DNA of 64,000 nucleotides from Heterohyrax brucei (GCA_028571685.1 CM053140.1:150211701-150275700); one strand, 5' to 3'; numbered from the stretch's first letter, positions 46,273 to 58,832 are shown. Program-made: numbers and translations. The notes: a model not told the origin generated them from the letters alone.

Positions 46273-47239
46273 TTTTTTAAACCAATGCTACCACTTTTTT
46301 TTTTCTTCTGTAGCTCAGCACTGCTCTGATTTATCAAGTGCCTTGGCCAAATATTTGTAATCCAGGTTAATATAGTTAGTTAAGACTGAGCTCAAGGCTG
46401 GGGACTGCTATAAATCACTCAACACATGGAAAAGTAATATAAGGAGAGTTAGTGTAAAAGAGCACTAGAAAGGCAAACAGGGAAGATTACATCAAGGTAA
46501 AACAGTAGAGCATAAATCAGAGATTAAGAATACCTTGTATACATAAATTTATTAATGTATACACAAGTATATGTTCTAATTTATTCTTAAAACAATCCTG
46601 GAAAAAAATATTGTATTTCCTATCTTACATATGAGAAACTGAGGATTTCCAAGACTGATTTTTGCAGTTAAGGACTCTTAATGTTGTAAATATCAGAAAG
46701 TCCAAATGAAAATGAATACAGTTAAAACCTTCCTCTAGTTTAGCTTTAGTGTCTGCCTCCCTGTTAACAGCACTATACTGTATTAGCTCTAAAATTTAGC
46801 CTTAGAATTTCTGTTTTCAAGAACAGTGGTAATTGGAAAACCTAGACAAAATACTGTACATATCTCTTTTCTGGCCACAACCTGACAGCAGCAATTATCT
46901 CCTTGCTATACAAGCAACAAATGACATGAATTTCTTGACTACCTTCTACCTTTCCTGTGATTACTGTATTATTTAACATTTGATTGTGATTCTGGTGAAA
47001 GTTTGCACAGCAAACTAGTTTCCCATGCAACAATTCATATGCGAATTTACAATGACATTGCTTGCTGTCTCTACAATGTGTCAACACTCTCCCTTTGGGC
47101 ACACTGACTTCCTGTTTCCATTCCTGCAGATTTCCTGACCCTCTTTGACTTCTTATATTTGAATTGTGGCAAATGTAGCCCATTTGGTCTCATACAGTTG
47201 ATTTTTTTACGGATCAGATTTCTCATGGGCATTATTGTT
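46273..47239. other. Unassigned DNA
   Basis: About 1 kb of sequence with no recognised element. A 113-codon minus-strand frame at 46842-47183 has no recognisable domain. It may be unique sequence. Confidence 0.45.
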
Positions 47240-48030
47240 TATTTTATGTTGTTAGATGCCATCGAGTCAGTTCTGACTCATAGCAACCCTATGTACAACA
47301 GAAAGAAATACTCACCAGTCATGTGACACACCCCACAATCATTGTTATGCTCAAGCCCATAGTTGCAGCCACTTTGCCAAATAATCCTGTTGAGGGTCTT
47401 CCTCGTTTTCACTGACCCTCTACGGTACCAAGCATGATGTCCTTCTCCAGGGATTGATCCCATCTAACACGTTCAAAGTTTGTAAGATGCAATCTTGCCA
47501 TTCTTACCTCCAAGTACGCACTTCTTCTAAGATGGATCTGTTCATTTTTTCGGCAGTCCATAGTATATCTAATATTGATCTCCAACGCCAAAATTCAAAG
47601 ATAGGAATTTTTCTTCTGTCTTCCTTATTCATTGTCCAGTTTTCAAATGCATACAATGCTATTGAACATACCATGGCTAGGGGTCAGGTGCACGTTAATC
47701 TTCAAAGTGACATCTTTACTTTTCAATACTTCAAAGAGATCTCTTGCAGCAGACTTTTCTAGTGCAATGCATCTTTTGATTTCCTGACTGCTGCTTCCAT
47801 GGGTGTTGATTATGGAACCAAATAAAATGAAATCCTTGATGTCTTCAGTGTTTTCTCCATTTATCTTGATGCTGCTTATTGGTTCAATTGTGATGAATTT
47901 TTTTGTTTTTTTGTTTTTTGTTTTCCTTGATCTTGAGATGCAATCCATATTGAAGGCTGCGGTCTTTGATCTTTATCAGTAAGAGTTTAGTTCTTTCACT
48001 TTAAGTAAGCAAGGTCATGTCATCTGGATA

Positions 48031-48069
48031 GCCAAGCCAAGTGCTGTCTGTCAAGTCAGATCCGACTGA
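48031..48069 (-). mobile_element. Ultra-short SINE-tail insert with perfect TSD
   Basis: gccaagccaagtgctgtctg ... gatccgactga, 39 bases, flanked by the perfect 12-base direct repeat gtcatctggata at 48019-48030 and 48070-48081. The host sequence is a known one (RTE reverse transcriptase), so the insertion is unambiguous. The duplicated 12 bases, read on the minus strand, encode YPDD, the catalytic motif. Confidence 0.9.
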
Positions 48070-50425
48070 GTCATCTGGATAATGCAGGATGTTAATTAGT
48101 CTTCCTCCAATCCTGATGCCCCATTCTACTTCATATAGTTTAGCTTCTCAGATTATTTGGTTGGCATACAGATTGAACAGGTGAAAAGATATAACTCTGA
48201 TGCACATCTTTCCTGACAAGTAGCATCTCCTTGTTTTGCTCTAACAACTGCCTCTGATCCATGTACAGATAGATTCCTTATGAGCACAATTAAGTGTTCT
48301 GGAATTACCGTTCTCCACAATGTTATACACAACTTGTTATGATCTACACAGTCAAATGCCTTTGCATAGTCAATAAAACATGAGCAAACAGCCTTCTGAT
48401 ATTCTCTGCTTTAAATTAACATTCACCTGACATCAGCAATTACATCCTTGGCTTTATATATTGATTGCTCTGAATCCCATTTGAATTTCTGGCAGTTCTC
48501 TGCCAAATATACTGCTACAGTCACTTTTCAATGAACTTTAGCAAAACCTGTGCGTGATATTAACGATCTTGTTCAGTAATGTCCACATTCATTTGGATCA
48601 CCTTTCTTGGGAATAGGCATAAATTTGGCTCTCTTTCAGTTGACTGGCCACGTAGCTGTCCTCCAAATTTCTCAGCATAGACAAGTGAGCACTTTCAGTG
48701 CTGCATTCATTTTTGAAACATCTCAACTGATTTTCTATCAATACCTGAAGTCTTGTTTTTCACCAATGTCTTCAATGCAGCTTCTCCGTCTTTCTTTAGT
48801 GCCATTGGTTCCTGATCATATGCTATCTTTTGAAATGGTTAAACAGTGACCATTTCTTGTTGGGATAATAATTGTGTTTTTCTTCCATTTTCTTTTGAGG
48901 TTTCCTGCATTGCTTAATACTTTCCTGTAATATCTTTCATTATTGCAACTTGAGGCTTGAATTTTCTCTTCAGCTCATCTAGCTTGAGAAATGTAGTTTG
49001 TGTTTTTCCCTTTTGGTTTTCTATCTCCAGTTCTTTGCACATGTTATACTACTTTACTTTGTCTTCTTGTGTCACCCTTTGAAATCTTCTGTTCAGTTCT
49101 CTTAATCATTTCTGCCTTCTGCTTTAGCTATTCAACAATCAAGATCAAGTTTCAGAGTCTCTTCAGGCATCCAATTTGGTCTTTTCTTTTTTTGCTGTCT
49201 TTTGAATGACCTCTTGCTTTCTCCATATGTGATTATCTTTGGTGTCGTTTCACAACTCTTCTGGTCTTTGGTCGTTAGACTTCAATGCATCACATCAGGT
49301 CTTGAGATGGTCTCTGAAGTCAGGTGGGTCTCTGAAGGCCGGGTTTGGGCGATCATGGATTTGTTCTAATTATCTTCAGTTTCGCTTTGAACTTGCATAT
49401 GAGCAACTGATAGTCTGTGCCATAATCAGCACTAGGTTGCACCTGATATTGAGCATTTCCATAGTTTTTGCGCAGATGCAGCCAATTTGATTTCTGTGTA
49501 TTGCGTCAGGCAAGGTCCATCTGTACAGTCATTGTTGATGTTGGTGAAAAAAAGTGTTTGCAATGAAGAAATTATTGATCTGGCAAAATTCTATTATCTG
49601 ATCTCCAGCATCATTTCTATCACTAATGTCTTGTTTTCCAAGTACCTATCCTTCTACCTTGTTTGAACCTTAGCATTCCAATCACCTGTAATTATCAATG
49701 CATCCTGACTACATGCTTGATCAATTTCAACTGCAAAAGATGATAAAAATCTTCAGTTTCTTCATCCTTGGACTTAGTGGTTGGTGCATACATGTGAATA
49801 ATAGTCATGTTAACTGGTCTTCCTTCTAGGCACATAAATATTCTGTCACTCACAGCACTGTAGTTCAGGATAGATCTTGAAATGTTCTTTTTGATGACGA
49901 ATGCAACACAATTCACCTTCAAGTTGTCACTCTCTGCATAGTAGACTACATGATTATCAAATTTAAAATGGCCAGTACCAGTCTATTTCAGCTCAATAAT
50001 GTCTAAGATATTGATATTTATAAATTCCATTTCATTTTTGATGATTTCCAGTTCCATACATTTCCAGATTCATACTTTGTACACTGCAGCTTCCAATTAT
50101 TAATGGATGTTTGCAGCAGGTTCTTTTCATTTTCAGTTGTGCCACGTCAGCAAATGTAGGTCTTGAAAGCTTAACTCCATCCACATCATAAAGTCAGCTC
50201 TAGCTGGAGGAGGCAGCTCTTCCCCAGTGGTATTTTCAGTGCTTTCCAACTTTAGGCGCTCATCTTCCAGCACTATATTAGACTATGTTCCACTGTTGTT
50301 CATAAGATTTTCACTGACTAAACCTTTTCACAAGTACACTGCCAGGTCCTGCCTCTTAGTCTGTCTTAGTTTGGCAGATCAGCTGAAATCTGTCCTCCAT
50401 GAGTGACCTTACTGGTATTTGAATA

Positions 50426-50580
50426 GGAAACTCTAGTGGCATAGTGGTTCAGAGCTACAGCTGTTAACTAAAAAGGTCAGCAGTTCTTATCCACCAAGTA
50501 CTCCCTGGAAACTTTATGGGGAAGTTTTACTCTGTCCTCTAAGGTCACTATGAGTCAGAATTGACCAACAGCAACAGGAT
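50426..50580 (+). mobile_element. AfroSINE nested in RTE
   Basis: Starts ggaaactctagtggcatagt and ends actatgagtcagaattgacc followed by aacagcaacaggatgcag. It splits the RTE 5' region between actggtatttgaata and gtaacatagcttcaacc, so it inserted after the RTE. Confidence 0.88.
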
Positions 50581-50649
50581 GCAGGTAACATAGCTTCAAC
50601 CATCACAGCAATATACAAGCCTCTACAGTGCAACAAACTGACAGATATG

Positions 50650-50840
50650 TAAGGATAGTAGAGGGTCTTTAAGAAAGAGAAATGAATTTTAAAAATGCAA
50701 TGGATTGATACAATGGCTATAACAATGGGCTCAGCATTGGAACAACCACAAAGATAGATCAGGACTGTGCAGGGTTTGATTCCTCTGTGCATAAGTTTGC
50801 TGAGTCAGAACTGACTTAATGACACCTAACAATAACAAAA
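50650..50840 (+). mobile_element. RTE LINE, 3' fragment
   Basis: Contains ggattgatacaatggctata and the 3' box ttgctgagtcagaactgact, then an aacaataac tail. It stands immediately beside the 5' end of the minus-strand RTE. Confidence 0.75.
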
Positions 50841-51902
50841 TATATGTAACTAAATTTTGATTCAGATACAAAGCCTGTCATTTGTAGATAAATGATTCAG
50901 GCAAAATAGCACCCTCTGCCTGTCTTACAGAGTCAACTTGATGTTTTCAGCCATACAAGAGAAAAATCAAAATAAAAAAAATCAGTAAAATAAAAATCTG
51001 TGGTTTAAGAATTTTTAAAGTGATGAACTTTGTACACACATAGAAATATAATTTGAAGATACAGTGAGAAGTAGTCGTGAGAAGAAGGAAATGTAAATAT
51101 TATAAACTCTGGTAAAGTAAAAACAATTTCAGTCAAAAAATCAACATATTGAAGAATATAAGGGAAGCATTGTGATATAAATCACTTTCATAAGAGAAAA
51201 ATCAATGCAGATAGTCTAAAGGTGGGCGTGTAATTACAAAAGCAGAATAAGAAGAGTCCCTTAAACCGTTTACCAAATATTTTCCTTAAAATTAGAGGAA
51301 TATTTTAGGGACAAGTATGTCTTATGGAAATTAAACATATGCCTAAAATTCAGCAATTCTTTTTGTTTTGCTTGATTCTTTTCCTTTTAATAAGTAAAAT
51401 AGAGAAAGTGATATACTTTATTAGTATTTAAAAGGATTGTAGCTACTACGAGCATCCCAGGTATTAACACATGTAAGGTACTTGTAAGAAATTATTATTA
51501 AATGCTCAAGAAAAGTTCCATCTTTATAAAATATTTTCTGCCTTTCTGTCTCTAGCTATAGAATTCTTTTCATATGGTTATATGGATAAAGACATTTTAA
51601 AAGATGTGCATCAAATGATTCTACTAGATAATACTTGCTTGTAGGAATTTTCTTGGTTGGCCACTATCTAAGTTGCTTAACTAAATGGATTTTCTTAACT
51701 AAATGTTCAATTTGTCACTTTCTAAATAGACTAATTTATTTTATATCTTATAGGTCTCTAAGCTGTGCTCAGAATATTAAAAAAAAACAAAACAAAACAG
51801 ACAAATCTGTCTTCATGAATTCCTCATTTTAGACATATGTAAATTCTACTAGATACTTCCATGTACAAAAAGTTTATTCTGTTTTCACAGATGAAAGTTT
51901 CC
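50841..51902. other. No feature recognised
   Basis: AT-rich DNA of about 1 kb without recognised repeat or gene. Confidence 0.45.
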
Positions 51903-52012
51903 ATCCTCAATGATTAAGAGCATGGTATAGGACCAGATGGTGTTTCCTTCTATTATACACAGGGTTACTATGAGTTAGAACCCACTGCACAACATCTAAC
52001 AACAGCAAAGTG
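51903..52012 (+). mobile_element. RTE LINE, extreme 3' fragment
   Basis: ttactatgagttagaaccca and the ending catctaacaacagc match the RTE 3' end. Only about 110 bases are present. Confidence 0.7.
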
Positions 52013-52424
52013 TTCAAATTAACAATCTCAGAAACCATAAAATTTCCATCAGACTCCTTTGGAGATGGGACAAGACTCCTATGTAGTGTCATGTAGAAAG
52101 TAAGCAACAAACTTCATTCAAGGGCCCATCTCCAAATAGTGATTTTCCCCTCTATCACACCATTCTATAACGAATTCCAAAATGGTTACCATTGCTACCA
52201 TGCCAAGGAATATGAAGGCAGATGCAAAAGTGAACAGAAAATTCAAATGGTTAATAGTAATGGAAGATACCACCATTCCAAAGCAAAGGAAATCCCATAG
52301 CAAAGAGCAGCAACCTCAACTTTTGCAAACAGTGTGGGGGCACAGTCAGCCATCATTCTAAGACCACCTAAGGATACATGACCCCAGTGGTAAAAGGACA
52401 GCTTTGTCTTCCAATCTCAGATGT
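52013..52424. other. No feature recognised
   Basis: About 410 bases without recognised element. Confidence 0.45.
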
Positions 52425-53079
52425 TGTTACACATCTTGAGTCAACTCAGTCATAGCAAACTTACGTGTAACAACATGTTGCCAGATTCTTTGTTATCTTC
52501 ACAGTTAATATATTTGAGGCATCATTAGAGCTATTGTGTTAATGTATCTCATTGCATGTCTCCTGCATTTTTGCTCATTCTCTGTTTAATCAACCTTGTC
52601 CTTTTCTACTGACTGCTGTTTCCTGGTGTGTCCAAAGTAAGCGAGGCCGAGTCTCATCATCTCACTTATAAGGAATATTCTGGTTGTATTTCTCTAAGGT
52701 TAATACTAGTCTCAAATAAGCATCAGCATTTTCAAGATCAATGAATCCCAGTTCTAAAATAGATCAGCTCTGCTACAAGGTGTCTCTTTAAAGTATTAAA
52801 AGAGCAAAGAAGTCACTTAAAGGACTAATGTGTGCCTAACTCAAGCCGTGGTATTTTCATCCACATCATATACATGGTAAAGCTGCACAACGAATAAGAC
52901 CAAAGAAGAACTGATGCACTTGATTCACTGTGAATACTGAATATGCCATGGAAAGCCAGAAGACTGAAAATATGTTTTGGAAGAAGTACAACCAAAATAT
53001 TCTGTAGAAGCAAGAACGGCAAATGGTTGGTGTGTAAATTTGAATAACAGTCGTATTAACTGGCTTTTCTTGTAGGTGT
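52425..53079. mobile_element. Scrambled RTE pieces
   Basis: Three RTE-related pieces in alternating orientation: about 52425-52740 on the minus strand (ttcttctaaggaatattctg-like 3' region), about 52750-53025 on the plus strand (tttaaagtattaaaagagca through the C-terminal region), and about 53026-53079 on the minus strand (gaataacagtcgtattaact, from the endonuclease part). No frame is intact. Confidence 0.65.
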
Positions 53080-55026
53080 GTGGAGATAGACCAGACAAGT
53101 TGTGGAATGACATCAAAGACATCATGCATGAAGGAAGGAAGAGGTCATTAAAAAGACAGGAAAGAAAGAAAAGACCAAATTGCACATTGGAAGAGACTCT
53201 GAAACTTCCTTTTGAAGGTTGAGTAGCTAAAGCAAAAGGACAAAGTGATGAAGTAAAAAAATTGCACAAAAGATTTCAAAGAACAGCTGAAGAGGATGAA
53301 ATAAAGTATTTTAATTATGTGTGTAAAGAACTGGAGATGGAAAACCAAAAGAACATACTCCGCATTTCTCAAGCTGAAAGAACTGACTAGAAAATTCAAG
53401 CCTCAAGTGTCTATACTTAAGAATTCTACAGGGAAACTATTAAATGACCCAGGAAGCACCAAAAGAAGATGGAAAGAATACATAGAGTCATTAAACCAAA
53501 AAGAATTGGCCGCCTGATGCTACTGAAGGAAGAAGAGAAAGCTGCACTGAAGACAAAGAGTGAAAAAGAAGGATCCAGGAATTGATGGAGTATCAACTGA
53601 GATGTTTCAACAAACAGATGGACCATTGGAAGTGTTCACTCACATATCTCAAGAAATTTGGGAGACAGCTACCTGGCTAACCAACTGGTAGAGATCCATA
53701 TTTACTCCTATTCTAAGAAAGTTGATCCAGTTAAATATGGAAATTATTGAACAATATCATTAATAACATAGGCAAGTCAAATTTCTCAGAAGATTATTCA
53801 AAAGTGACTGCAACAATATATTGACAGGGAACTTCCAGAAATTCAAGGTGGATTCAGAAGAAGATGTGGAACCCAGGATATTATTGTTCATGTCAGATGG
53901 ATCTTGGCTGAAAGCACAGAAAACAAGAAAGATATTATACCTTTTCTTGCCTACAAAAAAGCATTTGAGTGTGTTGATTATAACAAATTATGGATAGCAT
54001 TGTAGACAATGGGCATTTCAAAACAATTGTACTCATGAGGAATCTGTACATGGATCGAGAGGCATTTGTTCAAACACAAGGAGACATTGCATGGATTCAA
54101 GTCAAGAAAAGTGTGTGTCAAGGTTGTACTTCTTTCACCATACCTTTTCAATCTCTATGCCAAGCAAATAATTCAAAAAGCTGTATTATATGAAGAACAA
54201 GGCATCAGAATTGGAGAAAGACTCATTAACAAACCACATTATGCAGATGACACAATCTTGCTTGCTGGAAGTGAAGAGGATTTGGAAAACTTCCTGATGA
54301 AAATCAGACTACAGCCTTCAGTCTTGATTGCACCTCAACACTGAGAAAACGAAAGCACTCACAACTGGACCAGTAAGTAAGACCATGATAAAAGAAGAAA
54401 AGATTGAGGTTGGCAAAGATTTTGTTTTACTGGATTCCACAATCAGTGCTCATAGAAACAGCAGTCAGGAAACCAAAAGACACATTACATTGGGAAAACG
54501 TGCTGCGAAATAATACCTCTTTAAAGTGTTGAAAAGTAAAGATGTCACCTTGAAGACTAACATGTGGCTGACCCAAGCCATGATATTTTCCAATCACACC
54601 ATATGCATTTGAAAGCTGGAAAACAAATAAAGAAGACAGAAGAAGAACTGACACCTTTGAATTGTAGTGTTAGAGACAAATACTGAACATATCATGGAAT
54701 GCTAAAGGAACAAACACATCTGTTCTGGAAGAAGTACAACCAGAGTGCTCCTTGGAAGCAAGGATGTGAAACTGCATCTTACATACTTTGGACATGTTGT
54801 CAGGAGGGATCAGTCCCTGGAGAAGGACATCACACTTGGTAGAGCCGACGGTCAGCACAAAAGAGGAAGACCCGCAACAAAATAGATTGACACAGAAGCT
54901 ACAATAATGGGCGTAAGTGTAAAAGCAATTGTGGGTGTGGTGGAAGAACAGGCAGTGTTCTGTTCTGTTGGGCATAGTGTCGCTACAAGTGTGAACAGAC
55001 TTCATGGCACCCGACAACAACGCAGT
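53080..55026 (+). pseudogene. RTE LINE, linker to 3' end
   Basis: Long plus-strand copy lacking the endonuclease. It begins in the linker (agaccagacaagttgtggaa), passes the region GRRCGTQD-like (about 53858), and has an intact YADD at 54240-54251 within HYADDTILLAGSEEDL. The C-terminal region and the 3' end (gtcgctacaagtgtgaacag, then cccgacaacaac) follow. It is cut by frameshifts, for example between 54344 and 54328 where two frames overlap. Confidence 0.88.
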
Positions 55027-55350
55027 AAAGAGAAACAGAAATCATTTTCTGAAGAGATTCTCCGAGAAAATGAAAAAGTGAATAGTTTACAAGAATCGAA
55101 TTTAGCTGTGCTTAGTTTCCTCTCTAGCATACTAAATACTTTTGTTACTCATCAGTTGGTCATACGCCTACCGATAGTTATGTTTGTTCTCAAACTTACT
55201 TATGCCACTTTTTCTTAATATTGGTATCACTCTAATTAACTTAACATTGTATAACAAATAAAATATAAGTGTGAGAGAAGCTTTTTGTAGATGATTAGAC
55301 GCAATGTAATCAGACTGAAAGGATTAGGAGTTGCATTGTCTGTAGAAACT
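55027..55350. other. No feature recognised
   Basis: AT-rich DNA between the RTE tail and an L1 fragment. The open frame at 54907-55218 joins the RTE tail to this sequence by chance. Confidence 0.45.
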
Positions 55351-56345
55351 TTTGAAAATTAATAACTGTATTGAGGTCTAATTTATAAACTATAAAATCC
55401 ACCCATTTTAAGAGTACAATTCAATATCTTTTGGTATATTTACAAAGTTTTGCAACCATCACTGCAACCTAATTATGGAACATTTCTGTCATCCTAAAGG
55501 GTAACCTTGGGTTCATTTCCCATTCCCACACCCTACCTGAGGGAAACACATTCTAACTCTACAGATTTGATTTTCCCGGATGTCTCATATAAGAGGAATC
55601 ATACAAAGTATGTTCTTTTGTGTCTCACTTCTTTTACCAAGCATGGTGTTTTTTGAGGTTCATCCATGGTGTAGCAAGTATGGATACTTCATTCCTTTTG
55701 TTGTCACATGGTATTCTATTAAGCAAATGCGGCACAGTCACCAACTGATAGACAAGTGAGTTGTTTCCTTTTGTGAGAGGTGAGGGGTTGTCGATAATAC
55801 TGTTATAAGTATTTGCATGCAAGCTTTCGTGTACAGATATGTTTTCATTTCTCCTAGAGAGACACTGAGGTATGTGATTGCTGTGCCATGTGGTACTTCA
55901 TGCTCGATATTTGGGGTACTTGTAAAGCTGTTTAACCAAAGTGTCTGCAAGTGTGTATTTCCACAAGCAATGTGTGGGGTCCAGTTGTCGGCTTTCTTGC
56001 CAACACTCGTTATTACCTCTCTTTTTGATTAAGCCTTCTACTGGGTAAGAAGTGGTGCCTCATTGTGAGTTTGATTTGCTTTTCCCTAAGTACTAGCAAT
56101 GTTGAGCATTTTTATATCTCTAAGATATTCATATATCTTCATTATTAATATCAATATTTTCTTGGAGAAATGACTATTCAAGTCCTTTTTCTGTTTTTTA
56201 ATTGGGTTATTTATTTTTTTTATTATGGAGTCATAAGAGTTCTTTATATTAAATTTCTTGTTGGAGATATGATTTCTAAATATTTTCTCATGGTAAATGG
56301 TTTGTATTTTCACTTCCCTGAGTATGTCCTCCAAAATGAAAATTT
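55351..56345 (-). mobile_element. Old L1 fragment
   Basis: The plus strand reads as the reverse of an L1 3' region and ORF2 end: aaatccacccattttaagag, gcaaccatcactgcaaccta, tccatggtgtagcaagtatg, tatgttttcatttctcctag, ctactgggtaagaagtggtg and tgactattcaagtccttttt. About 1 kb, heavily mutated, from an older family than the L1 at 36698. Confidence 0.8.
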
Positions 56346-56365
56346 TTTAATAAATAAAAAAAAAA

Positions 56366-56795
56366 TCAGTCCCTGATATAGCACAAGAAAAAGAGGTTTG
56401 CAGATCAAGAACTCTACTAAAAGACCAGAATTCACGGCCTGACAACCTGGAGGGTCCCCTGGGAATGTGGCCCGTAGACTTGCTGCTGGCCCCGACCTGA
56501 AACCAGTACTGAGGTCAACACTTCAAAGAACAGACTGAACTCAGGGACACAGAGTGAGCATGTGGTGTGTGTGCTTTATGGTTTTATACATTTATAGGAG
56601 GCTGTCCTACTGGGTTCTTTCTGGAGGGGAGGAGAGGATGGAGAGCAGAGGACAGGTATGCCTTGGAGGATGCTGGAAATAAAGAGTGAAAAGGAGGAGT
56701 GTGCTGTCACAAGTTAGGGACAGCAGATAAGAGTTGTAGAGAGATGGGTATGCAAAATTGACTTGCATTGTACACTTTCACTTAATCATAATAAA
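56366..56795 (+). mobile_element. L1 3'-end fragment, same family as 36698
   Basis: Matches the last 0.4 kb of the near-full L1: actaaaagaccagaattcac against actaaaagaccacaattagt, then gacacagagtgagcatgtgg and atgcaaaattgacttgcatt. It ends cttaatcataataaaaaaaa. 5'-truncated insertion. Confidence 0.8.
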
Positions 56796-57254
56796 AAAAA
56801 TGAAAATATTTGATAGAGAATGAGGATAGACAACAGATTTAGATTTTTAGTAATTTTTTTCTGACTGTAAACTACACCTTATAATATGCTGTTGGTAACA
56901 AAAATTATATTCACTACTTTGATATTATTTTCAGTTGTCCTTGCAACCTGTATTAATAAGTTTTAAAAGTACAATTATAGAAACATTAGAAAATTGCTAA
57001 TAACTCTGAACACGTGTGTGTAACATTTCCAAACGTTTCAGCCAAAAACGTCAATCCCTTAGAGTGATATTGCCACAAACACGTCTTGCTCACTTCTACC
57101 TCTTAATCTACTTGGCTATCTTTATCATCTTTATCCTTCTGAACGGAATATTCTTTCCTCTTTTCTACTTCTTTCCCTTTCTGCTGTCATCTTAGACCTA
57201 GATCTTGCCCCACTGTCATTTCCTGTGCTGATTCCGATTCAGTTTCATGGAGGT
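56796..57254. other. No feature recognised
   Basis: AT-rich DNA without recognised element. Confidence 0.45.
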
Positions 57255-57372
57255 GTGCTGATTAAGCCATCAGCGGCCGACTTAAAGCGGATATTCAAAC
57301 CCGCCAGCCATTCCATGGGAGGGTGATGTGGCAGTCTGCTCTCATGTTAGTAGCTGGAATTCACTCTACAGG
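57255..57372 (+). mobile_element. AfroSINE, degraded long variant
   Basis: Fragment with cattccatgggagggtgatg and tggcagtctgctctcatgtt, the middle part of the long variant. The head is poorly preserved (ctgattaagccatcagcggc). Confidence 0.6.
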
Positions 57373-58149
57373 TTAGAAAGTAGGGAGCTGACTTAGTTGA
57401 AGACTTTCATCTCTGAACTTTTCTACCTTCTAAAATTTTACACTTATCCACAATATAAAACTTCTTTGTGTATGAGCATTTTCTCCTCTGTTAATCTGTG
57501 TATTCCTTATGAGTACACTATGATACCGGACAGTTGAATCTCAAAACCTAAACAGAAAATCAGTTTTTTTTTTACTGATAACAAATGCTTTAGAGTTTTT
57601 CAAAATCAATTATATCTATTTTGCTTTATATTTCTAAATTTTACATTATTGTATTAGGATACTTTAAAATGCTTTGTATTATTTGCTTGCTTGTTCTCGC
57701 ACTTAAAGTGGGATCACTTGAAGACATAGACACTAAATTGTCTAAGATGAGGTTCAGCTGTGCATAGCAAGAAAACACCAATTAAGAGCAATCTAAAATA
57801 GATGGAAGTTCATTTCATTTTACTCTCTTGTAACGGAAGTCTGGAAGAAGGCAGTGCAGAGCTGTTATGGAAACTATAGCCATTGGGATCATTTGGAACT
57901 GGGCTGCTTTTATCTGTTTTGCCACTTGGTCAAACATGAGCTCCAATCTTTACCTCCACTTGTCAGGGAGCAGGAAGCAGAAAGGGAAAATAAAAAGGGC
58001 TTATATTTTTCATTTTAAAATACAGAACATACTTTAACTTACAATTTTACTAAAAATTTGTGATGATCCCATTTAACTTCAAGCTGGTACAGCAATTATC
58101 CAACTAAAAAAATCATTAATAGTGCTGATACTATGAGATACAGCAAATG
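57373..58149. other. No feature recognised
   Basis: AT-rich DNA without recognised element. Confidence 0.45.
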
Positions 58150-58832
58150 TGAAGTTGTTGCTGCTGTTAGGTGCTATCAAGTTGGTTCTGACTCAGTGGC
58201 CCTATCCAAATCAAAGAAAATACTGTCTGGTCTTGTTCAATATCCACAACTGTTTTTAGGCTTAAGCCCAATGTTGCAGCCACTGTGTCCATCCATCTCA
58301 CTGAGGGTCTTCCTCTTTACTGCTGGCCCTCCCCTCTACCAAGCATAATGTCCTTCTCCAGAAACAGATCCCTCTTGACAACATGTCCAAAGTATTTAAG
58401 ATGCAGTCTTGCTGTCCTTACTTCCAAGGAGCATTCTGGCTGTACTTCTTCCAGAACAGATCTGTTCTTTCTTTTGGCAGTTCATGGTACAGTCAATGTT
58501 CTTCTCGAGCATCACAATTCAAAGGCATCAATTCTTCTTCTGTCTTCCTTATTCATTGTCCAGTTTTCACATACATATGATGCAATTGAAAATATCACAG
58601 TTTGGGTCAGGCACACCTTAGTCTTTAAGGTGACATCTTTACTTTTTAACACTTTAAAGAGTTTCTGTGCAGCAGATTTTCCCAATGAAATGCATCTTAG
58701 TTTCTTGACTGCTGCTTCTATTGGCTTTGATATGCAACCAAGTAAAATGCATCCTTGACAATCTTGGTTCTTTCTCCATTTATCATGATGCTTCTTACTG
58801 GTCCAGTTGTGAGGATTTTTGTTTTGTTGATG
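58150..58832 (-). pseudogene. RTE LINE, 3' part
   Basis: Minus-strand copy from the tail (gttgctgctgttaggtgcta) to the end of the reverse transcriptase region (ttttgttttgttgatgttgt). It covers the C-terminal coding region only. A 157-codon open frame on the opposite strand at 58285-58758 is a chance shadow. Confidence 0.85.

Larger units (their letters stand above)
47240..50644 (-). pseudogene. Near-full-length RTE LINE, degraded
   Basis: On the minus strand it runs from about 50644 (5') through the endonuclease-like region (about 50160-49500), linker, reverse transcriptase (about 48900-47950) and C-terminal region to the tail at 47240 (gttgttagatgccatcgagt). The catalytic motif reads YPDD and is split by a 39-bp insert at 48031. 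An AfroSINE sits in the 5' part at 50426. Remnants of coding frames are open at 47643-47948 and 49695-49922, but the whole is frameshifted. Confidence 0.88.

Noticed and set aside
46842-47183. 113-codon minus-strand open frame
   Set aside because: No domain or start context that supports a gene. It could be chance in 64 kb.
54907-55218. 103-codon frame after an RTE
   Set aside because: It combines the non-coding RTE tail with downstream AT-rich sequence.
58285-58758. 157-codon open frame on the plus strand
   Set aside because: It is the antisense of an RTE C-terminal region on the minus strand. The product has no domain of its own.
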